Positions 26,951 to 35,806 of a stretch of 64,000 nt of DNA are shown in pieces; position 1 is the stretch's first letter, and every line of letters begins with the position of its first letter. The translations under genes were made by a program, and so were the position numbers. The notes beneath the pieces are model-generated. The model did not search any database. It was not told the origin of the DNA and saw nothing but the letters and a program-made list of their open reading frames with translations. Source of the DNA: an uncultured Chthonomonas sp. (GTDB lineage: Bacteria; Armatimonadota; Chthonomonadetes; Chthonomonadales; Chthonomonadaceae); NCBI GenBank assembly GCA_903859705.1, contig CAIONQ010000076.1, positions 84,315 to 148,314 of the forward strand. The letters run 5' to 3'.

Positions 26951-27892
26951 TTGAGTGATGTGATTGATAGACAGATTCAGGCCACCTGGCCAGAGGCCGT
27001 GCGTGATTGGGTGCAGATGGATGCGGGTGGCTTCCCGGTTTGCCCCTCTATCCCACAGTTTACTGCCGCCGGTACACCCTACCTTACGGTGCCGGGCGTA
27101 ACCGTTGTGGCGAAGCCACAGGTGCGCGTACCCAACATACTGGGTTTTCTTGATGGGTTTAACGACGATCTGAACTTCTCCCAGTATGTGGAAGATCCCA
27201 CGGAACTGCCTCCGGGAGCCAGCGTTTGCAAGATGGCAGGCCAGCTCTGCTATGCCTCGTTTGGCCCTAAACGCACGATGAACGTGGATGCAAAACGCTA
27301 CTTTGATAACATAAAAGAATCTGGCCATGGCAGTGTGCTGGAGCACGCCAACTTTACACTGCTGTTTTATGGCATCTCTCGGTCGGTTACTCACGAGCTT
27401 GTTCGGCACCGCGCCGGGGTAGGGGTAAGCCAGATCTCCCAGAGATACGTATCCGGGCGTGTGTTGAGGTTTGTGGAGCGGCCAGAGTATCAGGCAATCC
27501 CTGCGCTTCACACATCGTTCAAGAAAAGAATCGATGCGGCGGCGGCAGATTATAACTCCATTGCGGAGATACTGCTGGCAGAGCAGAAAGCTGGCTCGGA
27601 ACTGCTGTCTGCAGACGCGCGCACCGATCTGCGTAAGAAGGTTCAGCAGGCGGCACGCTCTGTATTGCCAAACGAAACTGAGGCACCTATAGTGGTTACC
27701 GCAAATGCAAGGGCGTGGCGGCACATTCTTGAAATGCGCGCAAGCTCGCATGCAGAGGTGGAGATACGTGCGATGGCTTTCCGGGCGTATCTATGCCTCT
27801 CAGCAATCGACCCGATAATCTTTGGAGACTATCGGGTCGAAGAGCTAAACGATGGAACCTACGGCCTGCAAACCGAATACCCGAAGGTATAG
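26951..27892 (+). CDS. thyX: Flavin-dependent thymidylate synthase ThyX
   Basis: 313 residues, TTG start at 26951 with GGAG 8 nt upstream. It makes dTMP from dUMP using methylene-tetrahydrofolate and FAD. The signature is ELVRHRAGVGVSQISQRYVSG; it has eight residues between RHR and the Ser where the classical motif RHRx7S has seven. Other conserved parts: SGHGSVLEHANFTLLFYGIS and NARAWRHILEMRASSHAEVE. The ~60-residue N-terminal extension is longer than in Thermotoga. No thyA or folA is nearby. A strong terminator follows. Confidence 0.93.
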   Translation: MSDVIDRQIQATWPEAVRDWVQMDAGGFPVCPSIPQFTAAGTPYLTVPGVTVVAKPQVRVPNILGFLDGFNDDLNFSQYVEDPTELPPGASVCKMAGQLCYASFGPKRTMNVDAKRYFDNIKESGHGSVLEHANFTLLFYGISRSVTHELVRHRAGVGVSQISQRYVSGRVLRFVERPEYQAIPALHTSFKKRIDAAAADYNSIAEILLAEQKAGSELLSADARTDLRKKVQQAARSVLPNETEAPIVVTANARAWRHILEMRASSHAEVEIRAMAFRAYLCLSAIDPIIFGDYRVEELNDGTYGLQTEYPKV

Positions 27893-27923
27893 CTGCAGAC
27901 CAACAATTCTGTAACCTACTCTG

Positions 27924-27958
27924 GTGGCAGTGGGCTTAACCCACTGCCACTATTTTTT
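27924..27958 (+). terminator. Intrinsic terminator of thyX inside the serS 3' end
   Basis: GTGGCAGTGGG (27924-27934), loop CTTAA, CCCACTGCCAC (27940-27950), then TATTTTTT. The right stem arm and the U-tract template are the last codons of serS on the opposite strand (its stop is 27936-27938). Confidence 0.88.
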
Positions 27959-29240
27959 CGCGGTTGTGCATGTACGGCCGAAGTACTTCCGGAATGGTGA
28001 TGGTGCCATCTTCATTCTGGAAGTTTTCAAGAATGGCAATCATCAGGCGGGGCAACGCAAGGCCTGAGCCATTTAGAGTATGCACAAATTCAGGCTTAGA
28101 GCCGGCATCGCGGCGGAAGCGCAGATTGGCCCGGCGTGCCTGGAAATCTCGGAAGTTGGAGCAACTGGATACCTCCAGCCATTCGGCACCCTCTTCACCC
28201 TTGCTGGCAGGGGCATACAACTCCAGATCGTATGTGATGGCGGAAGAGAACGTTTTATCGCCGGTGCAAACCTGCACCACGCGATAGGGGATATTTAGCT
28301 TTCGGATAATATCTTCGGCGTTATCCAGCAGGGCATCCAGTTCAGCGTCCGAGTTTTCGGGAAGCGTCAGCTTAACCATCTCTACCTTATCAAACTGGTG
28401 GCCACGTTTAATGCCGCGCACGTCGCGCCCGGCAGACATCTTCTCTCGGCGGAAGCACGGAGTGTAGGCAACGTACCGTTTGGGAAGCTCTGCGCCGGTA
28501 AGGATTTCATCTCGATGAAGGTTGGTAACTGGCACTTCGGCGGTGGGCACCAGCCAGAAGTCTTCCTCCACATCGTGGTAAAGGTTATCGGCAAACTTCG
28601 GCAGGTTACCGGTGCCATAAAGGCACTCCTGTTTCACCACGAAGGGCGGATAAACTTCGGTATATCCGTGCTCCTCAATGTGTACATCCAGCATCCAGGT
28701 AATCAGGGCACGCTGCAGTGCAGCGCCCTGGCCCTTCAGCACATAGAAGCGGCTGCCGCTGATCTTAACGCCGCGCTCCAGATCGAGAATGCCAAGCGAT
28801 TCGCCAAGCTCCCAGTGCGGCTTCGGCTTAAAGTCGAATGCACGGGGCTCTCCCCAGGATCTTGCCACAACGTTATCGCGATCATCTTTGCCAACTGGGA
28901 CCTTCTCATGCGGTAAGTTGGGGATCTCAAGAAGGAGGTTCTGAAGCTCCGTCTCCTTTTGTGATCGCAGAGCATCCGCCTCGTTAATGCGGTCGCCAAC
29001 GCCGCGCAACTCCAGCCGCTTCGCTTCAAACTCCGACTCGGATAGCGATTTGCGCTGTGCACCAAGCGCCTTGTTGGCCGTATTCATCTCCGCCTTCATA
29101 GATTCGGCAGATGTCTTCAGGCCGCGCACAAGATCATCCAGCGATCGGATCGTATCAACAATCGTCGGATCCACACCGGCCTTATCCAGGCCCTCTTTCA
29201 CAAACTCTGGCTGCTCTCGAAACAGGCGAATATCAAGCAT
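27936..29240 (-). CDS. serS: Seryl-tRNA synthetase
   Basis: 434 residues from the ATG at 29240 (MLDIRLFREQPEFV), with AGGA 7-8 nt upstream. The N-terminal arm (residues 25-105) is the long antiparallel coiled coil that holds the tRNA variable arm. Class II motifs: motif 1 region GSRFYVLKGQGAALQRAL, motif 2 PCFRREKMSAGRDVRG with HQFDKVEM, motif 3 GSGLALPRLMIAILEN. Length fits the family. No T-box or other leader element is evident upstream. Its last codons double as the thyX terminator on the other strand. Confidence 0.96.
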   Translation of the reverse strand: MLDIRLFREQPEFVKEGLDKAGVDPTIVDTIRSLDDLVRGLKTSAESMKAEMNTANKALGAQRKSLSESEFEAKRLELRGVGDRINEADALRSQKETELQNLLLEIPNLPHEKVPVGKDDRDNVVARSWGEPRAFDFKPKPHWELGESLGILDLERGVKISGSRFYVLKGQGAALQRALITWMLDVHIEEHGYTEVYPPFVVKQECLYGTGNLPKFADNLYHDVEEDFWLVPTAEVPVTNLHRDEILTGAELPKRYVAYTPCFRREKMSAGRDVRGIKRGHQFDKVEMVKLTLPENSDAELDALLDNAEDIIRKLNIPYRVVQVCTGDKTFSSAITYDLELYAPASKGEEGAEWLEVSSCSNFRDFQARRANLRFRRDAGSKPEFVHTLNGSGLALPRLMIAILENFQNEDGTITIPEVLRPYMHNREKIVAVG

Positions 29241-29463
29241 GAAACTGTCCTCACTCACAAAGACTGATTGTGGCGTATTGTCGCATGCAACAAGAGACAG
29301 TGTCAAGCAGCGGAAAGTATGCAGCTCCACTCATCGAAGCAGTTAGGGCGATTCACTTTGTTGAGGCTCGTTGCAGCCGCTGTTGTGCGGGCTTGCAGAG
29401 CAAAGTCTCTGTTCCCCACTTCCATGTTTCCTTGTTCCCTCTTTCCCAACTTTTCCGTGTGGC

Positions 29464-31275
29464 TTAACTCTTCGGGAGGATGTAGCCAAGCTCCCGAATG
29501 GCTCTCGCAAAGGCGGCTTCTTTTTGTGTTGGTACAGCTATTAGCGTATCACCCGCAGCATAACAAGAGTTCCTCGTACGCTTATCGTGCAGTATCAGGG
29601 TTCGAACATGCGGGTCTTTACACTCAAAGAGTATCGCCGTTCCGTATAGGCTCAGTTTTTGAGCCCGTTCTGCTGTCTCTTCAAACAGCCTTTTGACTGT
29701 AGCTGGCAGTTCATCAACGGAAAGTTCTGTCAGGCGCGTACTCAACTGCTCTATGCTGTGTCCCTGATCCAGAGCTGAAATAACCTTGTCACGTCCCAGG
29801 TGCCACACTCCTTCTGAAGTTTGCAAGCCATAAGCATTCAGAAGCAATACGTCACTTGCAAACAGCGGAGGATCTATCACAACCACATCGCTATTTGGCA
29901 GAACTCGGAGGCACTTTCGAATGGCCACTGCCGGGGGCGTATAGGTTAACGTTTTACCAAGGCAGTATGCGCCCAGCGCGTTCAACCTGAAGTATTCAAA
30001 CCCATCGTATCTGCTAAAGTACCAAAGATCGTCTGTTCCGTACTCACACTGGTAATCGTCTGCAGAACCCTCAGGATGAACGAATGCCACATCAATTAGG
30101 CCTAGCGTGGCTGCGTACTCAAACAACATACACATGATATAGCGGCCGTCAAGCAACTGCCAGTTATCGTCCATTTGCGCTAACGAGCCATAGTTAGGAT
30201 CTGATACATACAGCGTCCACAGGTTCGCAGAAACCTCAAAAGTGAACTTGGATCTGATATATCTCCAGAATTCCTCAATGCTTACCCACCTACCTACCGG
30301 ACAATCCATTAGCCCGGCAGCAATAGTAGAGCGTCGCTTATGAGGTGCTGTGAGTGATTTCTTGCCCTGGCCCAGCTGACCTTTAATCACATCGATACGG
30401 CGAAGTTCATCATAACCCGAGTACATTAGCCACTGTTTCCACATCGTTCTTAGTGTATCTGCAGGAGGCGAAGTAATAGCTGCAGATCCCTTAGCTGTAA
30501 GCGTTAACTTGCCAGATACATTGCTTACAAGATCCGAGGCTTGCATCAACATAGGCCAGGCAAACGCCTTAATTGCATCAATTTCCGCAAGTCCCTCGAT
30601 GGCCTCGCTGCCTATCGAGTCGTACCAATCCCCGGAGGGCAACATGCCTGCAACCAGTTTCTCTGTTGCCCCAGATGGAATATTCGTTATTGCACTGCAA
30701 CGTAACTTGCCAGTGTGAGTCAGGTGCAGCATAGACACAACCTCGGCTTGCGCCTCCAATTCCGTATCTCGATGCCAGCCATGGGCAACGTTACCGGGCA
30801 ACGGCGGCACATCAATCTTATTATCGTAAATGCTATGTATGCGAATAAAACCATCCGGAAGAGCATCTGAACATACGATTTTGTCTGATTCTGGAATCGG
30901 CACAAATTCAGTTAGTTCTTGCTTCAGGGCCGCAGGCATTGAATTATCGTATAAGAATAAGTGAATAAGGACCAGCCGATACCGTTCAAGAAGCCCGGGC
31001 TTTTTGGAATATTTAGCCAGGAACCTATCAAGATCCAAAGCAAAACTATCGGAATGAACAACCTCGGCAACTGCAAACTGATCAATAGTAGGCAAGCTCT
31101 TGTACAGTGATTTAAGCCGTTCGCCGGTTAAGTGAGGGATAATTTCAGCTATGATCTCAGCCTTGCGTGTGTAACTTCGCGTTTCTGGCAGAATGGCGGA
31201 GAGTTGCTTTAACTCGGTTACATTAAGGTTGTTGAGTGCTTCCAAAACTGAGCGATATGTTGGCAGAACCGGCAT
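29464..31275 (-). CDS. Large protein with helicase-associated-domain-like features
   Basis: 603 residues, no signal peptide or membrane helix and no Walker A, so not itself an ATPase. The C-terminal quarter, with VWHLGRDKVISALDQGHSIEQLSTRLTEL then VKRLFEETAERAQKLSLYGTAILFECKDPHVRTLI, resembles the helicase-associated (XPB-N-like) domain found in long actinobacterial proteins of unknown role. The N-terminal part starts with a SAP-like helical pair (LNNLNVTELKQLSAILPE). It might act on DNA, but that is weak inference. It is monocistronic and faces the accessory region. Confidence 0.6.
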   Translation of the reverse strand: MPVLPTYRSVLEALNNLNVTELKQLSAILPETRSYTRKAEIIAEIIPHLTGERLKSLYKSLPTIDQFAVAEVVHSDSFALDLDRFLAKYSKKPGLLERYRLVLIHLFLYDNSMPAALKQELTEFVPIPESDKIVCSDALPDGFIRIHSIYDNKIDVPPLPGNVAHGWHRDTELEAQAEVVSMLHLTHTGKLRCSAITNIPSGATEKLVAGMLPSGDWYDSIGSEAIEGLAEIDAIKAFAWPMLMQASDLVSNVSGKLTLTAKGSAAITSPPADTLRTMWKQWLMYSGYDELRRIDVIKGQLGQGKKSLTAPHKRRSTIAAGLMDCPVGRWVSIEEFWRYIRSKFTFEVSANLWTLYVSDPNYGSLAQMDDNWQLLDGRYIMCMLFEYAATLGLIDVAFVHPEGSADDYQCEYGTDDLWYFSRYDGFEYFRLNALGAYCLGKTLTYTPPAVAIRKCLRVLPNSDVVVIDPPLFASDVLLLNAYGLQTSEGVWHLGRDKVISALDQGHSIEQLSTRLTELSVDELPATVKRLFEETAERAQKLSLYGTAILFECKDPHVRTLILHDKRTRNSCYAAGDTLIAVPTQKEAAFARAIRELGYILPKS

Positions 31276-31479
31276 CTGAGTAATGTCCCTGTTGTTTTAG
31301 CTACAAAAATCGTGATAGCTAAACATTGTATCCCATTATAAGTAACAACGCAGGAGGTTGTCGGTATCCCACTTGAATTCAAGCATGTATAACCCGCTGC
31401 CTCTCATTCTGTCGCCTAAGTACGGCACAAGTAGTGCACATCCCTGTTGGAACACCCGACCCCAAACTCTTTTTCACCG
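31276..31479. other. Intergenic, no gene seen
   Basis: About 200 bp upstream of the helicase-associated protein gene; it presumably holds its promoter, but I see no clear -35/-10 pair on the minus strand. Confidence 0.4.
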
Positions 31480-31508
31480 TTGACATGAGCCCGCTGGCTG
31501 GCTATAAT
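31480..31508 (+). promoter_or_regulatory. Perfect-consensus sigma70 promoter
   Basis: TTGACA at 31480-31485, a 17-bp spacer and TATAAT at 31503-31508: both hexamers and the spacing match the consensus exactly. Transcription should start near 31514-31516. The first obvious gene downstream begins more than 400 bp away at 31928. Confidence 0.75.
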
Positions 31509-31514
31509 CTCATA

Positions 31515-31927
31515 GGCTTGGATCCGTCGAAAGATAGAGATCTTGAGCCTGCATAATTGGTGTGCAGAAATACCCTTTGCCACCCATGGTTTTCGTTTAG
31601 GGCTCCAACCCGCAGGCGGAAACCGTACAGACTGCGCGCCCGCAAGCTATGTTTGCTAACAAATTCAAATATGAGTACCTGAAACCGGACCGTAGCTACT
31701 CCGGAGCCCGATTCGGTAGTACATCTGAGGTGGCTGGGATACTCAGCCTGCTGCTTGAGGTGGCTGAAGCCATATTGCCGGAGTTGCATTGAAGAAGTTA
31801 GAGCCCAGAATCGGCCAAAATCCAGTTACCGGTTCTGCGTTGAACGGGCATGGGTGTTTGGATGCTTAGCATGGTTACCGTTATCCCGACTTATCACCAA
31901 ATTCGTACTTAGAGGTTCGTAGTTGCA
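31515..31927 (+). other. Predicted transcript without an assigned product
   Basis: The 410 nt after the perfect promoter carry no recognised gene. Several short pairings are possible: AGGCT at 31515 with AGCCT near 31550, CTGCA/TGCAG near 31550-31570, and GGTTTTCG near 31590 with CGGAAACC near 31620. A frame at 31649-31792 looks weakly coding. Candidates are a small RNA, a long leader for the 31928 gene or the remains of a gene. I do not see tmRNA, RNase P or SRP RNA signatures. Confidence 0.4.
31649..31792 (+). CDS. Possible small protein or gene remnant
   Basis: 47 residues, beginning MFANKFKYEYL and ending in an amphipathic helix (SEVAGILSLLLEVAEAILPE). The composition is protein-like, but there is no ribosome site. 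The frame stays open upstream to a TAG near 31590, so it could equally be the C-terminal remnant of a decayed gene. Confidence 0.28.
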   Translation: MFANKFKYEYLKPDRSYSGARFGSTSEVAGILSLLLEVAEAILPELH

Positions 31928-32317
31928 ATGAAGCGAGGTCATCAACTCAAAATCGGATCGCATCGTATCGGCAGTACTCGTGTATGGGTATGTAAGAGAA
32001 CTTCCGAGAGAAAGCGCAGAGTGTGGATGGGCTTCGTTCTTGCACGCCCTATGCCTTATGCAAACCTCGATGCAATAGGAGCTTACGTATATGTATCAGT
32101 TTTGGCCAGGAACGCAAGCGAAGCCACGCGACTGATAACATATGTGCTTAACAAATTCCACTTTTGTATCGATGAAATAGAGAGCTTATCCCCAATTGGG
32201 CACTATCCGCTAAACGACCGAAGGAGGTCGCTTTTTGTTCGAGCGAGGTGCACTCTACGGTGCAGAGGCTCTGTACTCTACAGTCCGTTCTATACATTTG
32301 CCAATGAAGATGAGTGA
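31928..32317 (+). CDS. Small protein resembling immunity-type proteins
   Basis: 129 residues, basic N-terminus (MKRGHQLKIGSHRIGSTRV). The middle, GAYVYVSVLARNASEATRLITYVLNKFHFCIDEIESLSPI, has the strand-helix-strand pattern (a strand with VxVLA, a helix with EA, then a strand with IDEIE) common in small single-domain immunity-type proteins. The last 40 residues are Arg- and Cys-rich and look less natural until LYSPFYTFANEDE, so a frameshift in that stretch is possible. GAGG lies 11 nt upstream. No toxin gene is adjacent. Confidence 0.5.
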   Translation: MKRGHQLKIGSHRIGSTRVWVCKRTSERKRRVWMGFVLARPMPYANLDAIGAYVYVSVLARNASEATRLITYVLNKFHFCIDEIESLSPIGHYPLNDRRRSLFVRARCTLRCRGSVLYSPFYTFANEDE

Positions 32318-32431
32318 CCTCTTTACTCAGGCGATAACAGTTACTTCTGCATCAAGCACCTGAGGTTACCAACGATCTCAACGGCTATCGACATCTGCGA
32401 TCCAGGGAACATGTGCCATGACGAGATATAG

Positions 32432-33283
32432 ATGAGAACACCATTGGGAATTCGAACAAAGGGAAGACGGAAACGTATCAGGCAGAGCACCGGTGTTACC
32501 GAAGATAACTACGGGTCGCTCTCATCATTGCTGTTACTTGAAACGCGGCAGTCCGAGCGGTTTATTACGGCAGGTTTCTGGCTTTTGCAATTTGGCATGT
32601 GGGTTGCCTTCCTGTTGGTGATCCGAGGATATTGGAGTGTGAGCTGCTGGGTTGCTTTTGCACTTGTGTGGTATCTGTTTAGCAATCTGGCCTGTAAAGC
32701 AGTTCTGAGATCGGTATGGCGCCACCAGCCAGTGGCAGCGATCCTGGAAGAAAAGCTGACTGGCGCATACGTAGATGAGCTAATCGGACTTCTGAGCCAT
32801 CCGCAACAGTGTATTCGGGACGCAGCAAGCGGCAAATTGGCGGATGAGAACACTCGAATTCGTGTTGCGCCGCAGTCTATAAAAGCAAACATACAATCTC
32901 TCTATTCGCTTCCACTGCAACCCATCGTCTGGAAGCGGGCACCACGCAAGGGCGTGCAACAGGATAGGCTGAATAAAGTTCAGTTGAGAGTTGCCCGGGT
33001 TATCTCCGAGATCACTCCAGACAACGAGCTTGCTGCGATTGAAGCAACCGTAGCCGCAGCAATCAACGAGCGAATCCAGCGTAACATAGATGCCGACATT
33101 GTAGAGGTGCTAACAATGGCGCATACCATACTGCGACAGAGACTGGCGCGTCAAACGCATACAGAAGGTCTGCTACGTGCTGCAACAGGTCCGCAGGCAG
33201 AAGCAAGCACCCTTATGCGCGCCACTCACAGCGAAGACAAGCCCGAGGAATGTTTGCTGAGAGCAAGCTCTGAGGATTACTGA
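32432..33283 (+). CDS. Two-helix membrane protein of unknown function
   Basis: 283 residues. A charged N-terminus (RTKGRRKRIRQ) is followed by two close transmembrane helices at ~45-90 (FWLLQFGMWVAFLLVIRGYW and VSCWVAFALVWYLFSNLA). The remaining ~190 residues are cytoplasmic and helical, ending in an acidic tail (SEDKPEECLLRASSEDY). I recognise no family. The ribosome site at the ATG 32432 is weak. Sits in the accessory block, 115 bp after the 129-residue gene. Confidence 0.55.
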   Translation: MRTPLGIRTKGRRKRIRQSTGVTEDNYGSLSSLLLLETRQSERFITAGFWLLQFGMWVAFLLVIRGYWSVSCWVAFALVWYLFSNLACKAVLRSVWRHQPVAAILEEKLTGAYVDELIGLLSHPQQCIRDAASGKLADENTRIRVAPQSIKANIQSLYSLPLQPIVWKRAPRKGVQQDRLNKVQLRVARVISEITPDNELAAIEATVAAAINERIQRNIDADIVEVLTMAHTILRQRLARQTHTEGLLRAATGPQAEASTLMRATHSEDKPEECLLRASSEDY

Positions 33284-33324
33284 TCTGAGCCAAGCGCCCG
33301 AACTCTTTGAAAGATTGCTTTACC

Positions 33325-33705
33325 ATGAATGACAGCAGGCAAAGACTAATGAATCTCTTGCTTGGTGACAAGTTTGAGTCCTTCGTATTCGGCGAGTTCA
33401 GTGTGTCCTTAGGACTTGCAAACAGCGTCTTTGCAGTAGGTTGTGATTGGCTGCTTACTGGCCCAGATGGCACTGTTCTGGATCAGAGGTTGGAGCTTTC
33501 GCACAGGCAAGATTGGAAGCTTTGGATCCTAATTGGAAAAGTGATTTCTCACGTATCTATATCCGATGAGCCGCCGGTGGTTCTTGCTATCTCCACTACA
33601 GACGGGTACACACTTAAGGTTCTATCCAGCCTATCTGTTCATGAAGATTGGAGTATACTCGCACTGCACGGTGGTCCCTTTTTTGTGTGTGATGGAGAGC
33701 TTTAG
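33325..33705 (+). CDS. DUF6188-like small protein, copy A
   Basis: 126 residues from the ATG at 33325; an in-frame TTG at 33307 is the alternative. All-beta pattern: FGEFSVSLGLANSVFAVGCDW, then DWKLWILIGKVISHVSISDE, VVLAISTTDGYTLKV, SVHEDWSIL. This order (a W-rich strand, LIG, then strands ending in DG) resembles DUF6188-type proteins. The core aligns with the next gene's product (LW-LIG-V-S-V-I-DE-V-L-S-G), so the two are tandem paralogs. Function unknown, possibly an immunity protein. Confidence 0.55.
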   Translation: MNDSRQRLMNLLLGDKFESFVFGEFSVSLGLANSVFAVGCDWLLTGPDGTVLDQRLELSHRQDWKLWILIGKVISHVSISDEPPVVLAISTTDGYTLKVLSSLSVHEDWSILALHGGPFFVCDGEL

Positions 33706-33742
33706 AGCAAGAAGTGCCTTTTCAGTTTTGAGGAATCTTGTA

Positions 33743-34087
33743 ATGCATCCCAATACAAATTCACCAATGGCTATTGCCGCGCTGCGTGCGACAGTGGGCG
33801 AGCAGTTTATCTCAGTGCGGTTCGATCGCTACTATACAGAGCTGGCAATAGGCTTGCTAACGCTTTCGCCACGAAGCGAGTGGCGCTACAAACACCGCAA
33901 ACACCGCATTGCTGATCAAAATTGCCGCTTAGAAGAGCGCACACATTTCGAACTATGGCGACTAATCGGCTGTACGGTGACGTCTGTTGAAATTGATGAA
34001 ATCTGCGATGTTACGCTCTTCCTTTCAGATGGTGCCTACTTCTGGTTTAGAGGAAAAGGCACGGGTATGCACACGAAGCTTTGGTAG
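33743..34087 (+). CDS. DUF6188-like small protein, copy B
   Basis: 114 residues from the ATG at 33743, which has GAGGAA 7 nt upstream; the frame is open back to 33566 through the end of copy A, which is not likely used. HFELWRLIGCTVTSVEIDEICDVTLFLSDGAYFWF matches the core of copy A. The basic stretch RYKHRKHRIADQ is unique to it. It follows copy A by 37 bp and is probably in the same transcript. Confidence 0.55.
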   Translation: MHPNTNSPMAIAALRATVGEQFISVRFDRYYTELAIGLLTLSPRSEWRYKHRKHRIADQNCRLEERTHFELWRLIGCTVTSVEIDEICDVTLFLSDGAYFWFRGKGTGMHTKLW

Positions 34088-34595
34088 CCAGGAAGGCAGA
34101 TGCGCAATTAACTCTGAAGGTGCCCTGCGCTTTTTCTCCGTGCCTTACGCAACTAGTTACATGAACCTCTTCTCCGTTGTTTAGATGAACGTTAGTGGAT
34201 ACTTAGACTGTTTGTATCTCATGCTAAGCCGCCAGGTCACAAAGATATATTGAGAGGTTAGTGCATCGTAATGAGCTGTGCAGATACGTCCGGTTTTGAG
34301 TACGTCTTTTCCTGGGGAGTTGAGCCCTGGTGTATGAATGAACAAATTTCCACCTGTTACCAGCAAAAGGCGCAGGTGCGCATCGTTCCCTTGTTTCCCT
34401 GTTCCCCGAGTGCTTACCGCATTTTCCTGGCGGCTCCCCGTCTTTGCGTCATTCTTATAGCTCTCCGGTTCGGTACCCGCGCTTATACCTCAGGAGCGCA
34501 CTCACCAACTGCTTCACCTTACGCTGCTCCCGGGGTAAGATAGCGTAGGGCGGCTGGAAGAAGAGGGAAAATCTCAGAAAGAGATTATAGATAGC
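34088..34595. other. Intergenic, no convincing gene
   Basis: 508 bp before the ankyrin gene. A pyrimidine-rich run occurs near 34380-34420 and a 90-codon plus-strand frame (34271-34543) lacks a ribosome site and any motif. An AAGAAGAGGGAAAA tract near 34558 precedes the ankyrin start. Confidence 0.4.
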
Positions 34596-35636
34596 ATGAT
34601 AGCTAAGTTCTTCAAACTCGTATTCATTTTCTTGGCTGCACTTCTCTGGGGCTTGCCATCCATAGGTTCGAACGCCCAGGCCAAGCTAACCGTGGCAACC
34701 TCGCCAGACGAAAAGGCGCTAATAGCCGCATTGCAATCTAAAGACCTTCGTGCAATTACCCGCGTGCTGAAAACTGGCTGCAACACAAACATCATCAACG
34801 ACCTGGTAACTTCGACATCCGCATTGGAACTCGCAGTTTTTTGTCCTGGGGACGCAGCTGTGAGGGTGTTCCTGAATAACGGTGCCGATCCCAATGCGCG
34901 TATTCCGTATCTCGGCCAAACTGCGCTGCTTACAACTGCGAGGTATGGATATCCACGTATTATGACAGAGCTCCTTATGAAAGGCGCTAACCCCAAGGTC
35001 ACCGATCGCCTCGGTGATAATCTACTCATTTGTGCTGTATTGGGGGGCAATCAAGCCGCAATTAAACTTGCTATGCGATACAACAAAGTTAACTATCAGA
35101 ATTCGCAGAAAGAGACTGCACTGTCCAAATCGATCGCTTGTAATAGGCCAGCAATTGTAGATTTGCTGTTGGCACATGGAGCAAAACCTGACGTATTGGG
35201 AAGATACGGCATGTTGCCTATCCATGATGCAGTCTTAACTTGCCCGGTTGCTATTCTGAACTTACTTAGGCATGGTGCAAGGATAGATGCCAGATCCGAG
35301 GACGGCTACACGCCACTCATGCTTGCCGCAGCAAACGTGAATGAGTCATCGGTGAAGATATTGATAAAACATGGCGCCGATCCCAGTCTTACAGCGCCAG
35401 ATGGAATGAACTCTCTAATGCTGGCGTGCGCCTACCGGTACGACAACGATGTAGTGCCATCGCAAGATTGGGAGCAAACAATTGCTTCAATAGTCAAGAT
35501 ACTCGCCGCGAGGACGAGGTTGGGTTTGAAAGCAAGAGACGGAGGAACGGCTCTTGACATCGCACGCCGAGAGCATCACAACCTGGCTGCAAAAGTGCTT
35601 GAAGAGATGGCTGCCCAAAGAACAACCGAGCCCTAA
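34596..35636 (+). CDS. Exported ankyrin-repeat protein
   Basis: 346 residues. A signal peptide (FFKLVFIFLAALLWGLPSIGSNAQA) is followed by about seven ankyrin repeats from residue ~45 on: examples are NNGADPNARIPYLGQTALLT, AHGAKPDVLGRYGMLPIHDA, RHGARIDARSEDGYTPLML and KHGADPSLTAPDGMNSLML. Ankyrin repeats bind proteins; exported bacterial ones can neutralise toxins or protect periplasmic enzymes. It follows the block of immunity-like genes on the same strand, but 508 bp separate them. Confidence 0.85.
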   Translation: MIAKFFKLVFIFLAALLWGLPSIGSNAQAKLTVATSPDEKALIAALQSKDLRAITRVLKTGCNTNIINDLVTSTSALELAVFCPGDAAVRVFLNNGADPNARIPYLGQTALLTTARYGYPRIMTELLMKGANPKVTDRLGDNLLICAVLGGNQAAIKLAMRYNKVNYQNSQKETALSKSIACNRPAIVDLLLAHGAKPDVLGRYGMLPIHDAVLTCPVAILNLLRHGARIDARSEDGYTPLMLAAANVNESSVKILIKHGADPSLTAPDGMNSLMLACAYRYDNDVVPSQDWEQTIASIVKILAARTRLGLKARDGGTALDIARREHHNLAAKVLEEMAAQRTTEP

Positions 35637-35806
35637 TCCTACCTGGCTTCGGCACGTTGGTTTTGATTAGCCAACACCCTCCATTCTCTGTCACAATACA
35701 ACCAACAAATATTGAACAGTGGGCGAATCTCATCGGTGCTAACTGATAGTTTCAGCACTTATTTAGAGTCGCGACTGCAGTACATCACATTCAGGCTATT
35801 CCAAAC

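Noticed and set aside
26909..27751. 280-codon minus-strand frame across thyX
   Set aside because: Cys/His/Arg-rich noise antisense to a well-supported gene.
29400..29463. Pyrimidine-rich run with TTGTTCCC, similar to one near 34385
   Set aside because: Too short and low in complexity to call a repeat family or element.
31502..31789. 95-codon minus-strand frame over the predicted transcript
   Set aside because: It overlaps the -10 of a perfect promoter on the other strand, has no ribosome site and no motif.
34271..34543. 90-codon plus-strand frame before the ankyrin gene
   Set aside because: Cys/Pro-rich composition, no ribosome site, no motif.
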